A program made the translations under genes and the position numbers. Below the pieces are notes generated by a model. It worked only from the letters and a program-made list of their open reading frames with translations, was not told where the DNA came from and did not search any database. A DNA stretch of 64,000 nt, from the NCBI GenBank assembly GCA_003024175.1, contig MDYQ01000006.1, positions 1-64,000 on the forward strand, in the 5' to 3' direction. Each line of letters starts with the position of its first letter. Position 1 is the stretch's first letter. Positions 1-12,390 of this stretch are shown here, piece after piece. Origin of the DNA: Planoprotostelium fungivorum (Eukaryota > Evosea > Variosea > Cavosteliida > Cavosteliaceae).

Positions 1-138
1 TGAAATCAAATAAGGAGAAAGGTTGAACTCAAGAAGCTGTTTTGGAGGAGACGATTAATGAGAGCGTGACCAACCATATATACTCAGACTATCGTGATCG
101 ATAAAGGATTTGACCATTGTTCCATCGTATTTGCAGGT

Positions 139-778
139 GCGAGTTTTCTTCGCTCACCAGATGCTAAGAATAACAGAAACGGATCACCAACCACACAACG
201 CTCTATTAATCATCGAGTAAGTTCCATTATTGGCGATATTGTTGTATATATATTTTGTGTGGATCCACCTTTTCTCTCTGCAGTTGATATGGTCATTCCT
301 TGCCCTCGAAACAACTCTTATTTGAGCGATCTTACATCTATCAAAGCCAAAAGAGACGCTCTTGTAGCTGATTGTGTTGATTGTTTATCAGACCAAGAAG
401 TCAGTCTCTGCCGGCAAAGGCGGCCATTATTGCGGGGATATTCAATACGGCTACTGAAGGAGAATTGAACTACTGGCTTAAGTCCTCTGACAAGGCATTC
501 AATTTTGCTGAAGGCAAAGGGGCCCACAGAAAAAATACCTGGTGGGTCAACTATTGTGTTTTATATTCAAAATATATTCCCTTTGTGCTCTATAGACCCT
601 TGAGGCTCAGGCATTTGCAATATTGTATCAGGGAGTCAGTGAGACAATACTTTGGTAACTCATATTAGATAAATCAGAGAGATATCTTCAAAAGTATCAT
701 AAAACGGAGGAGACTGGATGTAATGGACTCCAGCAAACAGAACTATACATGACTCTGTGGAATTCAAGAACATAATGA
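139..778 (+). CDS. Unidentified multi-exon protein, start not resolved
   Basis: I do not recognise this protein. Coding-like exons can be joined at 139-216, 284-399, 420-546 and about 599-653, with a possible last one from about 702. The first intron (217-283) is clean, with a GTAAGT donor and a pyrimidine tract ending in CTGCAG. The join 399/420 needs only a 20-nt GTCAGT...AAAG intron and gives a sensible run, AAIIAGIFNTATEGELNYWL, followed by KGAHRKNTWW and then TLEAQAFAILYQGVSETILW. The composition suggests a soluble helical protein. It lies at the left edge, so an upstream exon may be missing. It could also be a decayed copy, because the surrounding 4 kb is gene-poor and AT-rich. Confidence 0.35.
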
Positions 779-1429
779 TAAGGAATACCAAACATCCAAC
801 AACATCAAATGCATGGTGTCAGATCAATTCTATCCCTCAGATAAAGTGTAATCCCATGTGTACAGACAAGCTATACTCATCATAATCATGCAACACATCT
901 AACTTCCATCAGAGAAGGTATCTGTGGTGTATGGTCACCACATAAGAACCAAACAGTTCAATGAGTCTCTGTTTATAAAGAATGATTTCAAACCAAAGGA
1001 AGCCAAGGTGTTCCTTTTCAATGAACATGCATTGAATGTGTTTCTTGGTTGCTGAGTTTTCACTGACTTTTCTCCGAGTTTTCCAATTAGTCAATGATGT
1101 CAAATGTTAGGCACAACAGTATCAATGTCAGAGACAAAGAAGGAGAGAAGTGGGACAATCCCCCAACGCAGGATATACCTGTACACAAGTTGCTCTCTTT
1201 TGCTGCATCTCATCACTTCCCTGCCTGACTCTACCACCTCTCATGACGTCTACCATCCAGAGGTTACATCCCAAAGATCAACTTCCCTCTCAATCTCAGT
1301 GGGTTCTAAAGACTGTTACAGTACATACTGATGATATCATCAGCTTGCATGTGCAAGAGGCACAAGAGGCACAAGAGAGGGCAGTATGCAAGAACAGAGT
1401 GAGGTGCCAGAAATTCAGAGATTTAAAGC
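779..1429. other. Stretch without a recognisable gene
   Basis: AT-rich sequence with only short open frames on either strand and no convincing exon chain. It may hold the 3' part of the left-edge gene. Confidence 0.4.
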
Positions 1430-1810
1430 AGAGGGATATGCTAGAGAGGTGTAATAGAATTGGAGGCAAGAGAGATGGAGACACATGAGGGAGGTGGATG
1501 ACAGAAAGAGAGGTGTAATAGAGGGAGATGTGAGAGAGGAAGGTGTAAGACAGAAAGAGGGATGCAGAGAGATTGAGGGCAATGGAATGAGGGCTGCAAG
1601 ATATAGAATGTGTCAGATATGCCAAAAAGAGTGGAGATGCAAGAGATGCACAAGGGAGAGGGACATGAAAGAGACAGAGAGGATACCAAAACAGAGGGCA
1701 CATCAGAGATGGCTTGCAGAAAAAGGTGTAAGAGATTTCCTCTCTACAGGGAGAAACCAGACAGCAGGGAAGCAAGAGAACAGAGTGTAAGGAAGCGTAG
1801 AATCAATTCG
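1430..1810. repeat. Purine-rich degenerate repeat
   Basis: The plus strand is almost pure A/G with scattered T. A loose unit such as AGAGAGGTGTAATAG recurs near 1444 and 1508, and related GAGAGG-GTGTAAG units recur near 1540 and 1722. Similar purine tracts continue at about 1985-2060. The open frames over it are low-complexity artefacts. Confidence 0.55.
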
Positions 1811-4076
1811 TGATTCCAAGTTGTAGACCAAAATATTGGAAAGAGATATTACTCCAAACAACCCACAACTTTGTCATAATAAAACCATTCAGGGCTTCTT
1901 TGCTTCAGAAGAAGTCAGGAACTGTATTTAGTCTTTATCTATTGTAGAATCTGTCTTCAAACGTGAGTCACCTTCTTACACAGAGAGGGAAGTGAGATGG
2001 AGAGATAGCAGAGAACAGAGGAGAGGAGAGGGAAAAGAAGGATACAGAGAGGGCAGAATGTACCAGATGGAAATTAACTCCTGCTGCTAGTCAAGTCCAT
2101 ACATATCTGACACAAGGAACTTTGGGAAGGATGTATGTGCTGCTCTTTTTCTTGTTCCTGATCAGGAGATCACTGCAAGGGACAGAGAAGCTGAGGGATG
2201 AGTCTTAAATATTAGCACACAATATGCATATCATCTACTGAATGTACCAAATGAGCAGAGCTATTCCTCTGCATGTCTATGTGCCATGCCATATTCACAA
2301 ATAAATTGAGTCAAGTATTTTTTTCAATTTCATTAAAGTAAAAAATAATTGACACTCTTTTATGTGACAGCTAATGCATCACATTGTCAGTCACCAGGCC
2401 TGCCAGCTGCCATATGGTTCATCAACATCCAATGGTATTTCACTGGCATTCTGCACCACTAGAGGGCATTTCTGTGAACTGTTTCCACATGTTGTCACAA
2501 TGAGCAATTGTCTATGCTAGTCTTGGTATACAAGCTATGCATAATGCACAAAATGTACAGGGAATAACTACATCAAACTCCACATATAATCAATCAAAAG
2601 TAGTTATGGTGTACAATTTACAATTCTGTTGAAATGCTCCAACAGTACAAATAATTCTTCCATGACATATGCATCATGCCTATTTGTCAAATTAGTGTGC
2701 AATCCTTTTTTACTAAAAACAGTGGATAACATATTACATTACTTTTGCAATATAATTTTATGTTGTATATTTGAGTATGAAGCTCTGCTCAGGATCTGCA
2801 ATTCAAATCTGTAAAATTGTAAATTGTAACATAAGATCTGAATTAAACCTCTAACTGCTGGTTACAAACTTAATCTACACTGCACAAAACTATATTTGAT
2901 CTCTTCAACTACATATTATACTGTGAATACATAGAAGACATAGGTCACAAGTCTATCACCAGAAAGGAGAAACAGATCACACAACAAAAGCAGAGGTAGT
3001 TCTTGGATCAAATGTTCCCAACAGTAAATCGTCTCTCCCAATTAAATACCATCTGTGTTATCAACTCATCATGCAGGGGCTCATGCTGTCACAGTATTAA
3101 AGAAGTTATCTCCAATAAAGATGACCTCCACCAAATACAATTCCAACCACCTGTCAGATTTAATCTCCATGGAACAAAGTCAGGGATATCTAGAGATAGA
3201 GAGGGATTTTCAGGAGCTGCATACACTGTCATTTAAAATGCTGAGCAACAGAGAAAAATGAAGGTGATCCTATTTGACAATCCCTTCTCAGAGTTGCGTC
3301 TGATCTTGAGCAGAAGTGCAAAACCAAGTCCAAGCCACCAGAAGTGAAGAAGGTGCCCACATGAGTCTGAGAAGCTGCACAATCTGACACCCCATGTCAG
3401 GTAGGTGAGTCAGCATCTCACTGTATGTTATGTTGTCTACACACTTTTACCAACTTCAATTTTTTCATTGTCTGTCTGACGTTGTTGCAGTGGATAAGAA
3501 CATCAAGGTTGAAGGTGGTCAGCAATGGGTTTGTTGATAAATGTGTTTGAAAATGGTTTCTATCAAATTTATTCTGCAGCGTTGGCAATCATGGGGAAGC
3601 AAACAATGTTGTAATTGTGAAGTTTCACAATTGCCTGAAATGCCAGCTTGTGAAGTTGGTAGTCCTACAAAATGGATGGGTCAAGATGGCAAACTCCTTC
3701 ATCCAAGAGAACACCAATTCAACAATGATACAATGTCTTCTGACATATTTGTTGAAGTTCCTCTGCTCAGGGGTGAGTTCTCCTCCACAAGGAATGTAAC
3801 CATGATATCAGTGGCCACAGATAGGATATTCAAATACTCATAACAGTAGTCATTGCAAGTACAATGAGATGGACTGTCTCCATCATTGAATTATTGGAGA
3901 CGGATCCAGAATTCACAATCACAAAATAGGTGAACAGTGTACTGTACAAAGGGAGGAGGATACTACTGTGGAAGATTGTCCTCTTAAGGAGGGAGATGAG
4001 TTGTTCTCTTCTGTTGATCTTGATCTGAACATCCAAATTGCAATGATTTTATTGCATCTTGACATTTTCAAATTGA
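1811..4076. other. AT-rich gene-poor stretch
   Basis: I see no exon chain that I can support. A coding-like minus-strand frame near 3830-4036 follows the UVSSA stop but matches nothing I know. A 14-bp inverted repeat pair lies at 2612-2625 and 2815-2828. Confidence 0.4.
2612..2828. mobile_element. Possible foldback (MITE-like) element, weak
   Basis: TACAATTTACAATT at 2612-2625 is an exact inverted copy of AATTGTAAATTGTA at 2815-2828, bounding 217 bp with no coding content. Both ends carry TA, which would fit a TA target site. In AT-rich DNA a 14-bp match can arise by chance, so this is weak. Confidence 0.2.
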
Positions 4077-5595
4077 TCATCTGGATTGTTGATATCTCTC
4101 AAAATCATAGCTAGTGGGTGGTCTGTCTGCTTCTTTATAATGGAAATACCTTCAGAGTTATTATCTGGCTAATGAATTTCATATAAATACCTAGCTGTGT
4201 GCATTTGCCCCATGCCCTATCTATATCAGTTGCATGATTTGCCACCTTTTGAAGTAAGGCCTCTTTCTCTTGATTCTCCTGTTCCAATTAAACAGATATC
4301 TACAAATATCACCTTCTGGTCTGGCTTGTCAACTTTAATGAGCACTATCTCCCATTCTCTCAATATTGGTATGTATCTCTTCTGTATCTCTTCCATCCTC
4401 TCTCTGATGCTCTCAAACAAGACACGATTGTCTTCTGTTTGTTGGATGTTGGATGTAGATGATATTGTGATTGAGTACTCTCTACTTCCCATAGCCCCTC
4501 TATGCATAATATCCTCTGCAGTCTCTTGCGCTCCATTCATGTCATCTTGTTGTTGCAGAAGGAAGAAGTATTCTTCCTCTGTCATAACCTAGTCCATTTG
4601 TTAATTGATGTATTTATAAACATTCACCTCTTTCTTGATATCATCTGTCTCTTCTTCCTTGTCTCCTGCCTGGTTGATATGTTCCTCTGATTTAGTGTTG
4701 TTTGGTTGTTCATATCCTTTGTGTGCAGAGAAGTAGTCTTCTATTTTCTTTGGCACTAACATCTCAAACAGGTTGTCCTGTTCATATTAGCTGGGTGGTG
4801 ATCTGCTACCTACCAGTTCCTCTAAGATATTGGATAGCTCTTCTATTAGGTTTGATTGTTGTTCCTTGATTGCTTCATACTTAAGTCTGAGTATTTCTTG
4901 AGTCCTGGCCTGTATCTTGATTAGATATATCAGCAAGATGTGTGAAATATACTTCAGCCTCCTTCTGCCTTCTCTCTTCAATCAGTGCAGCTGTACGTAC
5001 TTCTGGGAACTTCATTTGTAATGTGTGCTTTAGATAGTTATACCCCAGAACTATCTAGAGATGATTATTGAATAAGTGCATGTTGTTGTACCTGTGGTGC
5101 CTTATGTCCATATTTTTCAAACCACTGCTCTAAAATCTGCAGCCCTTTTTCTCTGAGAAGCATTGCACACTCATGAGGTGGAGGTAGTTCAGAGGGTATG
5201 TCCATTGTTGAAAGACTAGTTGCACCCCCTGTGATGCACAATTTCATAAAATCTTTGATGTCCCTTCCAAGAAGGTCTCTGAAGTACTTGGATCGTTGAA
5301 ATATCTCATCAATGACGAGGAGGGCAAGATAGCGTATCTACTCTTCCCTCTTCAATTTATGATCGTATACGGTACGAACACCTGTGAATTCGGTTTTTTC
5401 ATCCGTGTGAAGAGGAGATCATAACATATCTTAACATTCTGATTACTTTGTTTCACCACAGACTTTAATTCCTGATCATATAAGCTGATGTCGGTTGATT
5501 ATAATATGGATACCCTCAGGGGCTTGGTATTCACGTTCAAATTGTTATCTTCGTTGGTGCAGTATTCGATCAGTCTTCCTATTTCTTTACCTATC
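4077..5595 (-). CDS. UVSSA: UV-stimulated scaffold protein A (UVSSA) homologue
   Basis: UVSSA recruits USP7 and TFIIH to RNA polymerase II stalled at DNA lesions, in transcription-coupled repair. Joined exons give the N-terminal VHS-like domain in the order expected: IGRLIEYCTNEDNN, then ELKSVVKQSNQNVKICYDLL, IRYLALLVIDEIFQRSKYF, and LPPPHECAMLL with LEQWFEKYG. Helices with LGYNYLKHTLQ and EERRQKEAEVYF follow. The later MGSREYSITI, IQKRYIPILREW and ALLQKVANHATDIDRAW match the conserved block before the acidic region. Eight introns of 17-44 nt are needed (for example 5472-5513 and 5338-5381). The first exon has no ATG that I could fix, so the start is uncertain. The stop at 4077 comes before the C-terminal zinc-finger region of animal UVSSA, which I did not find. 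Confidence 0.8.
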
Positions 5596-5720
5596 TGGGT
5601 GTTAGATGTGCTCGTTCTACATCATATTACGTGCAGAGTGGTCCATGTGATCTTTCGTTGTCGCAACATCTGCTGTAAATGAATTTCCGTATTTTCTTCT
5701 AAAACTCACTCTACCACATC

Positions 5721-5860
5721 CATATGATTTGGTTTTTCTGGTTGGTGGCCATCCATTTGGATCACTAATTTTTTTGTCGTGCATTTACCAGTAGTCGGAA
5801 GAGAAGTGATCCATCTTCAATGCACCATTTCACTACCAACCGGAAAAACCAAATCATATG
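5721..5860. mobile_element. 140-bp foldback element (MITE candidate)
   Basis: The 25-bp arms at 5721-5745 and 5836-5860 are inverted copies with one mismatch; both begin CATATGATTTGG read inward. A weaker second match (GGATCACT against AGTGATCC) continues inside the arms. There is no coding sequence. A TA target site within CATATG would fit the Tc1/mariner style. It sits just upstream of the first recognisable UVSSA exon and could affect its promoter. Confidence 0.5.
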
Positions 5861-6017
5861 CTGAATATATATTGCCTTTACCCTACCTCTGACGTTGAAG
5901 GAAAGGTTGATTGTCTTTGTGATAACCTTGGAGACCAGGCTTGTCAGTAAAAGCGTGCAATGTTATAACTTTACGATACGAGGTGCGAAGCCAAGTTACA
6001 CGTTCGATTCTTTTATC

Positions 6018-6537
6018 ATGAAACGTTTAACCGCGGTGGAATCTGCCCCAGATGTGGAGGACGACAACGGCCGCGATGAAGAGAAGGCTGGAAACCAAGA
6101 CCGTAGTGGGTCCTCTGCGCGCATTAGACAAGAGGTTCCCTTTCTGCGTAACTCACACTTGTAGGCCAGTGCTATCTTCAGTGTAGAATCTCAAGAGACC
6201 ACCCTTCGAGCTCGATTTGGAGCTACCTGCAGGACGTCTGCACACAGTCAAGATCCAATCAGGATTTGTTCACACCTATTACGAAGACCTGGTGCAGCAG
6301 TTGGGTTAGAAACGGCGGAGCCACTGCCTGCTCTACCAGAAGAGGGGGAAGATACAGCCTGACGCTATTTGTACTTAATAGACGGTCGATCTGTCCTTCT
6401 CACCATTGTGTTTTGTGTTGGCGGATGTGAGATCAGATGATGCCCAAGTTGTGGAGCTCGTCTGCAACCGCAAAACGTCCACGTTATCTCTGCCACGTGA
6501 CGGTCAAAAGAATTCCTCCGGGGTGTCAACTTTTTAA
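6018..6537 (+). CDS. Unidentified small protein, several exons
   Basis: I do not recognise this one. The start at 6018 gives MKRLTAVESAPDVEDDNGRD, an acidic N-terminus. A later coding block reads FELDLELPAGRLHTVKIQSG and FVHTYYEDL, and the last block reads VDLSFSPLCFVLADV with AQVVELVCNRK, ending at TAA 6535-6537. The exon joins between blocks are not settled. I assume small introns at about 6130-6190 and 6290-6380. The beta-rich central block suggests a compact globular domain. It precedes the UBX gene on the same strand by only about 70 bp. Confidence 0.4.
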
Positions 6538-6605
6538 GGAATATTCTCCCATTTCGAGAGTTAGCTCGCATCTTGATCAGACAAAGACGTGATTTGAAAC
6601 ATTGC

Positions 6606-8078
6606 ATGCGCCCCATTATCCCCATTGGTGTAGGACTCGCTGCTGGATTGACTGTCTTTTATTTTTCGAGAACTAAAAAAGGAAAGCAAATGCTAGGTAG
6701 GAGTTAAATTCGTTTCACCTCTCAACTGAAACAGCTTGGATTCTACCTTCGAGTTTCAATAATCCTTGTACGTTGCAACCTCCACCGCTTTTCTCATACG
6801 ATTTTGAACACAGATGATATATAACATCGTTAAGTTGTGGAAATGTAACAAAGAACAGATGCGTCTCTGGATCCTGCGTCTGCCACAACAAAATTCACAC
6901 AAAACTTCGAAAGACAATATGGCAACGTTCACCCCAGTTTTGCAGAGGAATCTTACGTACAAGCCTTCCAACGGAGCAAAAAAGAATTCAAATTTGTTGT
7001 AATCTATCTGCACTCCTCACAGCACCAAGATACGGATGAATTCTGCAGGTAATCTACTCTCTATGATCCATCTCAAATCTTCCAGCCAGCTCGTTGCAAC
7101 CGAAACGGTCTCTGGTTTTCTGAACGACCACTTCATTGTATGGGCCAATGATATTCGATCACCTGAAGGCTATCGCTTATCCCAGGTGAGCTCTATTGCA
7201 CCACATCGGTTTCTTCATCCGTATCTTTCAGCGTCCCTGTTGTAATGATCTGTTGATATCTATCCAGTCCCTCGAGGCGTCCAGTTTTCCATTCATGGCC
7301 GTAGTGACGAACAATTATGCAGGAGGCATGACAATGCTGGACAAGTGAGTCATTTGTTCAGATACATGAGAGGGATGTGACCGCAGGCAGATGGGAAGGA
7401 ATGATCAACACAGAAGAACTGATGACCAGACTGACGAACATACTCGAGAGACATGGACAGATCCTCACGAATGCACGAATTGAGCAGTGAGTCGACAGCT
7501 GAATCCCTCGGAATGATGGATCCTCTCTGCGAGGAACATCTGAACATCAATCAATGGAGGAGACTGACGAGAGCAGTGAGACGAGAGACTTTGATCGAAG
7601 GATTCGTGAGGAGCAAGAGGAAGCGTACCAAGAGAGTCTGTTGGCGGACCAGGAGAGGGAGAGGATGGTCAACGAAGAGAGAATGCGTCAGGACCTCGAT
7701 CGAGCACGCAGAGAGCAAGAGGAACGAGAGACGATGGACAGACAGAGGGTGAGAGAGTGAGAGAGGAGAGGCTGACAGAGACAGGACAGAGAGAGAAGGA
7801 AGGAGGACCTGGCCAGAAGCATCGCCCCCGAACCACCATCAGACGACCGAAGGGCTGTTCGGATAGCCATACGACTCCCAGATGGCTCTCGACTGCAGAG
7901 GAGGTTCTCCCCTGAGAGCAGAGTGGAGGCCATCTACGATTTTGTAGACTCACAGAGGGTCCTCTCTGAATACGATCTGGTATCCAGTCATCCCAGACAG
8001 ATCTACAACGACCGAACTCTCACTCTCTCCTCTGTGGGTCTCGTCGGCCAGTCCTCTCTTTTCGTCGAAGAGCACTGA
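6606..8078 (+). CDS. UBXD8/FAF2-like UBX-domain membrane protein
   Basis: FAF2/UBXD8 sits in the ER and lipid-droplet membrane and recruits p97/VCP to ubiquitinated ERAD substrates. The start at 6606 gives a hydrophobic segment, MRPIIPIGVGLAAGLTVFYF. A UAS thioredoxin-like domain follows: FTQNFERQYGNVHPSF, FVVIYLHSSQHQDTDEFC, and SPEGYRLSQ up to the intron at 7186. Then come WEGMINTEELMTRL, a charged coiled coil (EEQEEAYQESLLADQERERM) and a C-terminal UBX domain from APEPPSDDRRAVRIAIRLPD to SSLFVEEH. Exons 7086-7185, 7268-7344, 7391-7486 and 7574 onward join in frame. No N-terminal UBA domain is visible. The start could lie further upstream, since a coding-like frame precedes it. Confidence 0.85.
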
Positions 8079-8307
8079 TCAAACACTCTATAAATGTTCC
8101 ATAAATTCACCTCTTTTGTGTGCAATGTGAGACCACTCGATGCAACTGTAGAGGCAGAGAAGCGAACTTTGTCGGGTCACATCTGGACGCCAGGGTACGG
8201 GATTGAAACACAAAACCGCATCGCAGAAAGACGAGCCGAATTTCTTCTAAATCTCAGACGGTCACGTGCGTCTCCTCATGTGAGGAACAGAACAAACCCC
8301 AGCAGCA

Positions 8308-9116
8308 ATGACAACCACCGATACGAGAGTTACAATAGATTCTGTCTCTCCTGGAGATCAGGTAATTTCGTCGAGCAGATGCAGTTGTGATGATGCTGGT
8401 TGCAGGAGGTAGTCAAGCAACTTCGAAACCAATTGGAGGCACACAATTGTCCTGAGCATAAATTATACACTGATTTATACCTTGCAAACGTCCTCAAAGA
8501 TCGATCCTTTGAATACACTCTTGAAAAGGTAAAGTGAAATTGTAACCTTTCTGAATTTGAACAAGCTCGTGAACGCCATCACTTGGCGAAGAGGATATGG
8601 TCAACTCTCCCTCGAGCAGCTTTCCTCACGTGTAGCTGTAGAGGCTCTAGAGTGGAGGGGTCCTGATCCACAAGGAAGACCAATACTATTCGTTAGACCA
8701 CACCTGCAACATTGGAGTAATTTGGACACTGATGCCGAGATACGGTTTCACATGTACAGAGTTGAGGAAGGGATTGCAAAGATGCCACCCCATGTTACAC
8801 AATTTGTAGTGGTTGTGGACGCCTCTGAATTCAACACCAAGATGCTGAATCTCTCGTTTGTGAAAGGTGAACCGAAGAGGGAGATGGAGAATGATTTCAA
8901 GTAGGTCTCACAGAGATGATGACAAGCGGATACCCTGACCGACTAGCGGACTTGTACATAGCACCCACCAACATGGCCATCAGAGCCATCTTCTACATGG
9001 TATCTCCCCTCTTGCCAAAAACGATACGATCCAAGATTCATCTGGAAAAGAACCTCCATGATGGTGACCTTCTTACGGCCCATCCTCATCAAGCACGTCA
9101 ACCACGAAGAGAGTGA
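8308..9116 (+). CDS. CRAL-TRIO (Sec14-like) lipid-binding protein
   Basis: Sec14-type proteins carry phosphatidylinositol and other lipids between membranes. The ATG at 8308 opens MTTTDTRVTIDSVSPGDQ, joined across an intron (8362-8405) to EVVKQLRNQLEAHNCPEHKL. The short N-terminal helices end with ITWRRGYG, the usual WR motif. The CRAL-TRIO domain shows DPQGRPILFVRPHLQHW, VTQFVVVVDASEFN and MMTSGYPDRLADLYI, then SPLLPKTIRSKIHLEK. Exons are 8308-8361, 8406-8528, 8566-8866 and 8914 to the stop, about 226 aa. The last 15 residues look atypical, so the true 3' end may use another splice. Confidence 0.8.
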
Positions 9117-9185
9117 TCAATGTAAAGACAAATCAACTCTATGTAGAGTGTGGAAATAGATCAACTGTGAGAGAGTTTATAGTAT

Positions 9186-10163
<978 letters not shown>

Positions 10164-10299
10164 TGCAATTCAGAAGAAGGATGATCTCAGGAACTTTTTC
10201 GCTGATCTGGTCACGTGCCGGCTTCACCGAACCGATCATCATTTCCGAACGACGATAGGAAGAGCGATTATCGCTAACAAAGAGAGCTAACAAGACGGA
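10164..10299. promoter_or_regulatory. Shared divergent promoter
   Basis: This is the 136-bp gap between the start codons of the uracil phosphoribosyltransferase (minus) and the OTUD3-like gene (plus). It holds a CACGTG palindrome at 10212-10217 and a second palindrome, GCGATTATCGC, at 10264-10274, which are candidate factor sites. No TATA box is evident. Confidence 0.4.
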
Positions 10300-12229
10300 A
10301 TGGGAAAGAAGAAAGGCCAGGTGAAGGAGGTCCAAAATGCACACGCCCAGAGAAATAACAAGAAGGAAGAGAGGGAAGCAAGAGGTGCAGCCAAGAAAGA
10401 CAGGGATAGAAGCCGACACGGTGTAAGTTCGAAGTAGGAACCAGATGACGCATGATGTAACAGTCAATAGGGCGATGGCTGGCGATCGGATTTCAGAAAG
10501 TTCAACGATCAGATCGGTACGTTGCGTCATTTCAGAACTGCTGATCCGAATGCTAAAATGAGTGCTGATGAGAAAAGGTATCTTCGATCTGTACGTGAAG
10601 GACGTGACCGGTGATGGAAATTGTATGTTTCGGTGAGTGCGTTCCTTCTGGACTATGTTAAACAGCGCAGAGCTGTGAGCGATCAAATAGAAGGACACCC
10701 AAATTCGCACGCAGAAGTGAGAAAGAAGACAGTAGAATGTCTAGAGGAAAACCGGCCCTTCTTCGAGCCGTTCATCGAAGACGATGTCCCATTTGACAGG
10801 GTATGAATTGCATCCCACTGTACATCACTCATTGATTGCCATACAAATATACAACCACACATCCGCATATGTACACAAGGAAGAAACTGAAGAGGGCAGT
10901 ACATATCGGACATGAAGAAGAACGGAACGTGGGGTGGACATTTGGAACTACAGGCCATGTCATTGGTCTACCAAGTGAACATTGTCATTCACCAACTTGA
11001 CCAACCGAGATGGGAAGTGAACAATTTTGGAGCAGAGCAAAGGAGTATCCATCTCAGCTACCACCGTGGGGACCACTATGCCTCAATCCGAAATGTGGGT
11101 CAGCCCAACGGAGTGCCCAACGTCATCATCACCAGTCGGCCTGCCAGAAGAGGTGAAGATCACGTGCGAGGTGATCGATGACCCCACTCGAGAGAAACTG
11201 ATGACTGACAGCCAACGAGGAGGGTCCCACACCGGAAGAGAAACTGGTGATGGCCAGTACAAACGTTCCCCTCGCTGTTGCCAGACATGCCATCAGAGAG
11301 TGTGGAGGTGCTGACTATGCCATCGAGTATCTCATCGCTTCCAACGGTCAAGATTACAACTTGACGGAGGTGAGAACCCACCTCTCCCTCTCTCATCCTC
11401 ATCCTTACAGGACAGTCGAGATCCAGAGTCGAAGCAAGAGATCCAAGAGGGAGCGGCAGAACAAGAGATACCGAAAACAGAAGATCCAACTGCGAGGGAA
11501 GAGAGCCCACTCGATGAGAAGAGCAAAACCAAGGAGGACAACCAAGAGGGAGAGAGTGAACGAAAGGAGGGTGACATGAAAAGGGAAAAGGGACCGAGCG
11601 AGAAGGTGCACATCAACGGAGATGGCGAGGACAGGAGAGAGAGAGAAGAACCACTAGTAGCTTCACTCGACATCGAAGAAGAGACACCTTTTCCGAAAGA
11701 GATCAGCCAAACCAGGGTGAACACCCTGCAGGACGTTCTGAAGGATTTGGATGCTCAAGAGACTATCCTTCGCCACTCCATGTCCAACGCGAAGGCTTCT
11801 GTCCTTGACAAAATAGCAATCGTCCTCTTATCCATTGAAGAGCAGAAAGAAGGGTATAGAAGGGAGATTGCTCTCATTCAAGTAAGCACTCGAAAGGGTT
11901 GCCTTCCATTGACCTGTTCACAGGCAGCTCTGCTCAACTCTGACGACGAAAGGGAAGAAGACACACACGAGGAGGGAGAGGCACATGAAGAGGGAGAGAC
12001 ATCCAAGGAGAGGAAACCCAATATGAGGTGAAATGGCAGTACTGATGTGAAACGACTCACCTCGTTAAGACGAGGCCCGACAAGGCAACAGAAAAAGGCA
12101 GAGAAGCGAAGGGAGAAGATGGAACGGAGGAGAAATGCAGACACAGCTTCAACCAAATCATCATCAAAAGAGCAGAAAGATAACGGTGGTGAAAATGTGG
12201 TGGCTGACTTGGGTTCTCTTACTATATAA
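10300..12229 (+). CDS. OTU-domain deubiquitinase, OTUD3-like
   Basis: OTUD3 family cysteine proteases cleave ubiquitin chains. The start at 10300 gives a basic MGKKKGQVKEVQ N-terminus, as in OTUD3. The catalytic Asp-Cys loop reads VKDVTGDGNCMFR. AEVRKKTVECLEENRPFFE and FIEDDVPFDRYISDMKKNG follow, then LVYQVNIVIHQL, and the catalytic His lies in YHRGDHYASIRN. A UBA-like segment (TNVPLAVARHAIRECG) follows. A long charged region precedes the basic C-terminal helix (TRQQKKAEKRREKMERRR), which also matches OTUD3. Supported exons include 10671-10800, 10900-11152, 11212-11369, 11411-11881, 11924-12027 and 12070-12229. The join between the first two exons is unresolved. Length is about 500 aa. Confidence 0.9.
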
Positions 12230-12390
12230 AATGTGATGTTGAAATGATTCGAAGGGAAATGTTCAGTTGAGGCCGGCTGAATTTATACAAAGCAACCCAA
12301 ATTCCATCCAGTATAGTATAATGACAGTAGCTATTTATGTCTAAGCCATCATGCTCGGTGTCTGTGGGCAAAATCAAACCAACCTCCGAA

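Noticed and set aside
1296-1775. Long minus-strand open frame rich in Leu, Ser and Cys
   Set aside because: It is the complement of the purine-rich repeat; its composition is a by-product of that bias and no intron chain or motif is present.
4226-4585. Apparent Ulp1-like protease motif (WEIVLIKVDKP) suggesting a transposon
   Set aside because: The flanking residues match the middle block of UVSSA, and upstream exons give the UVSSA N-terminus in order.
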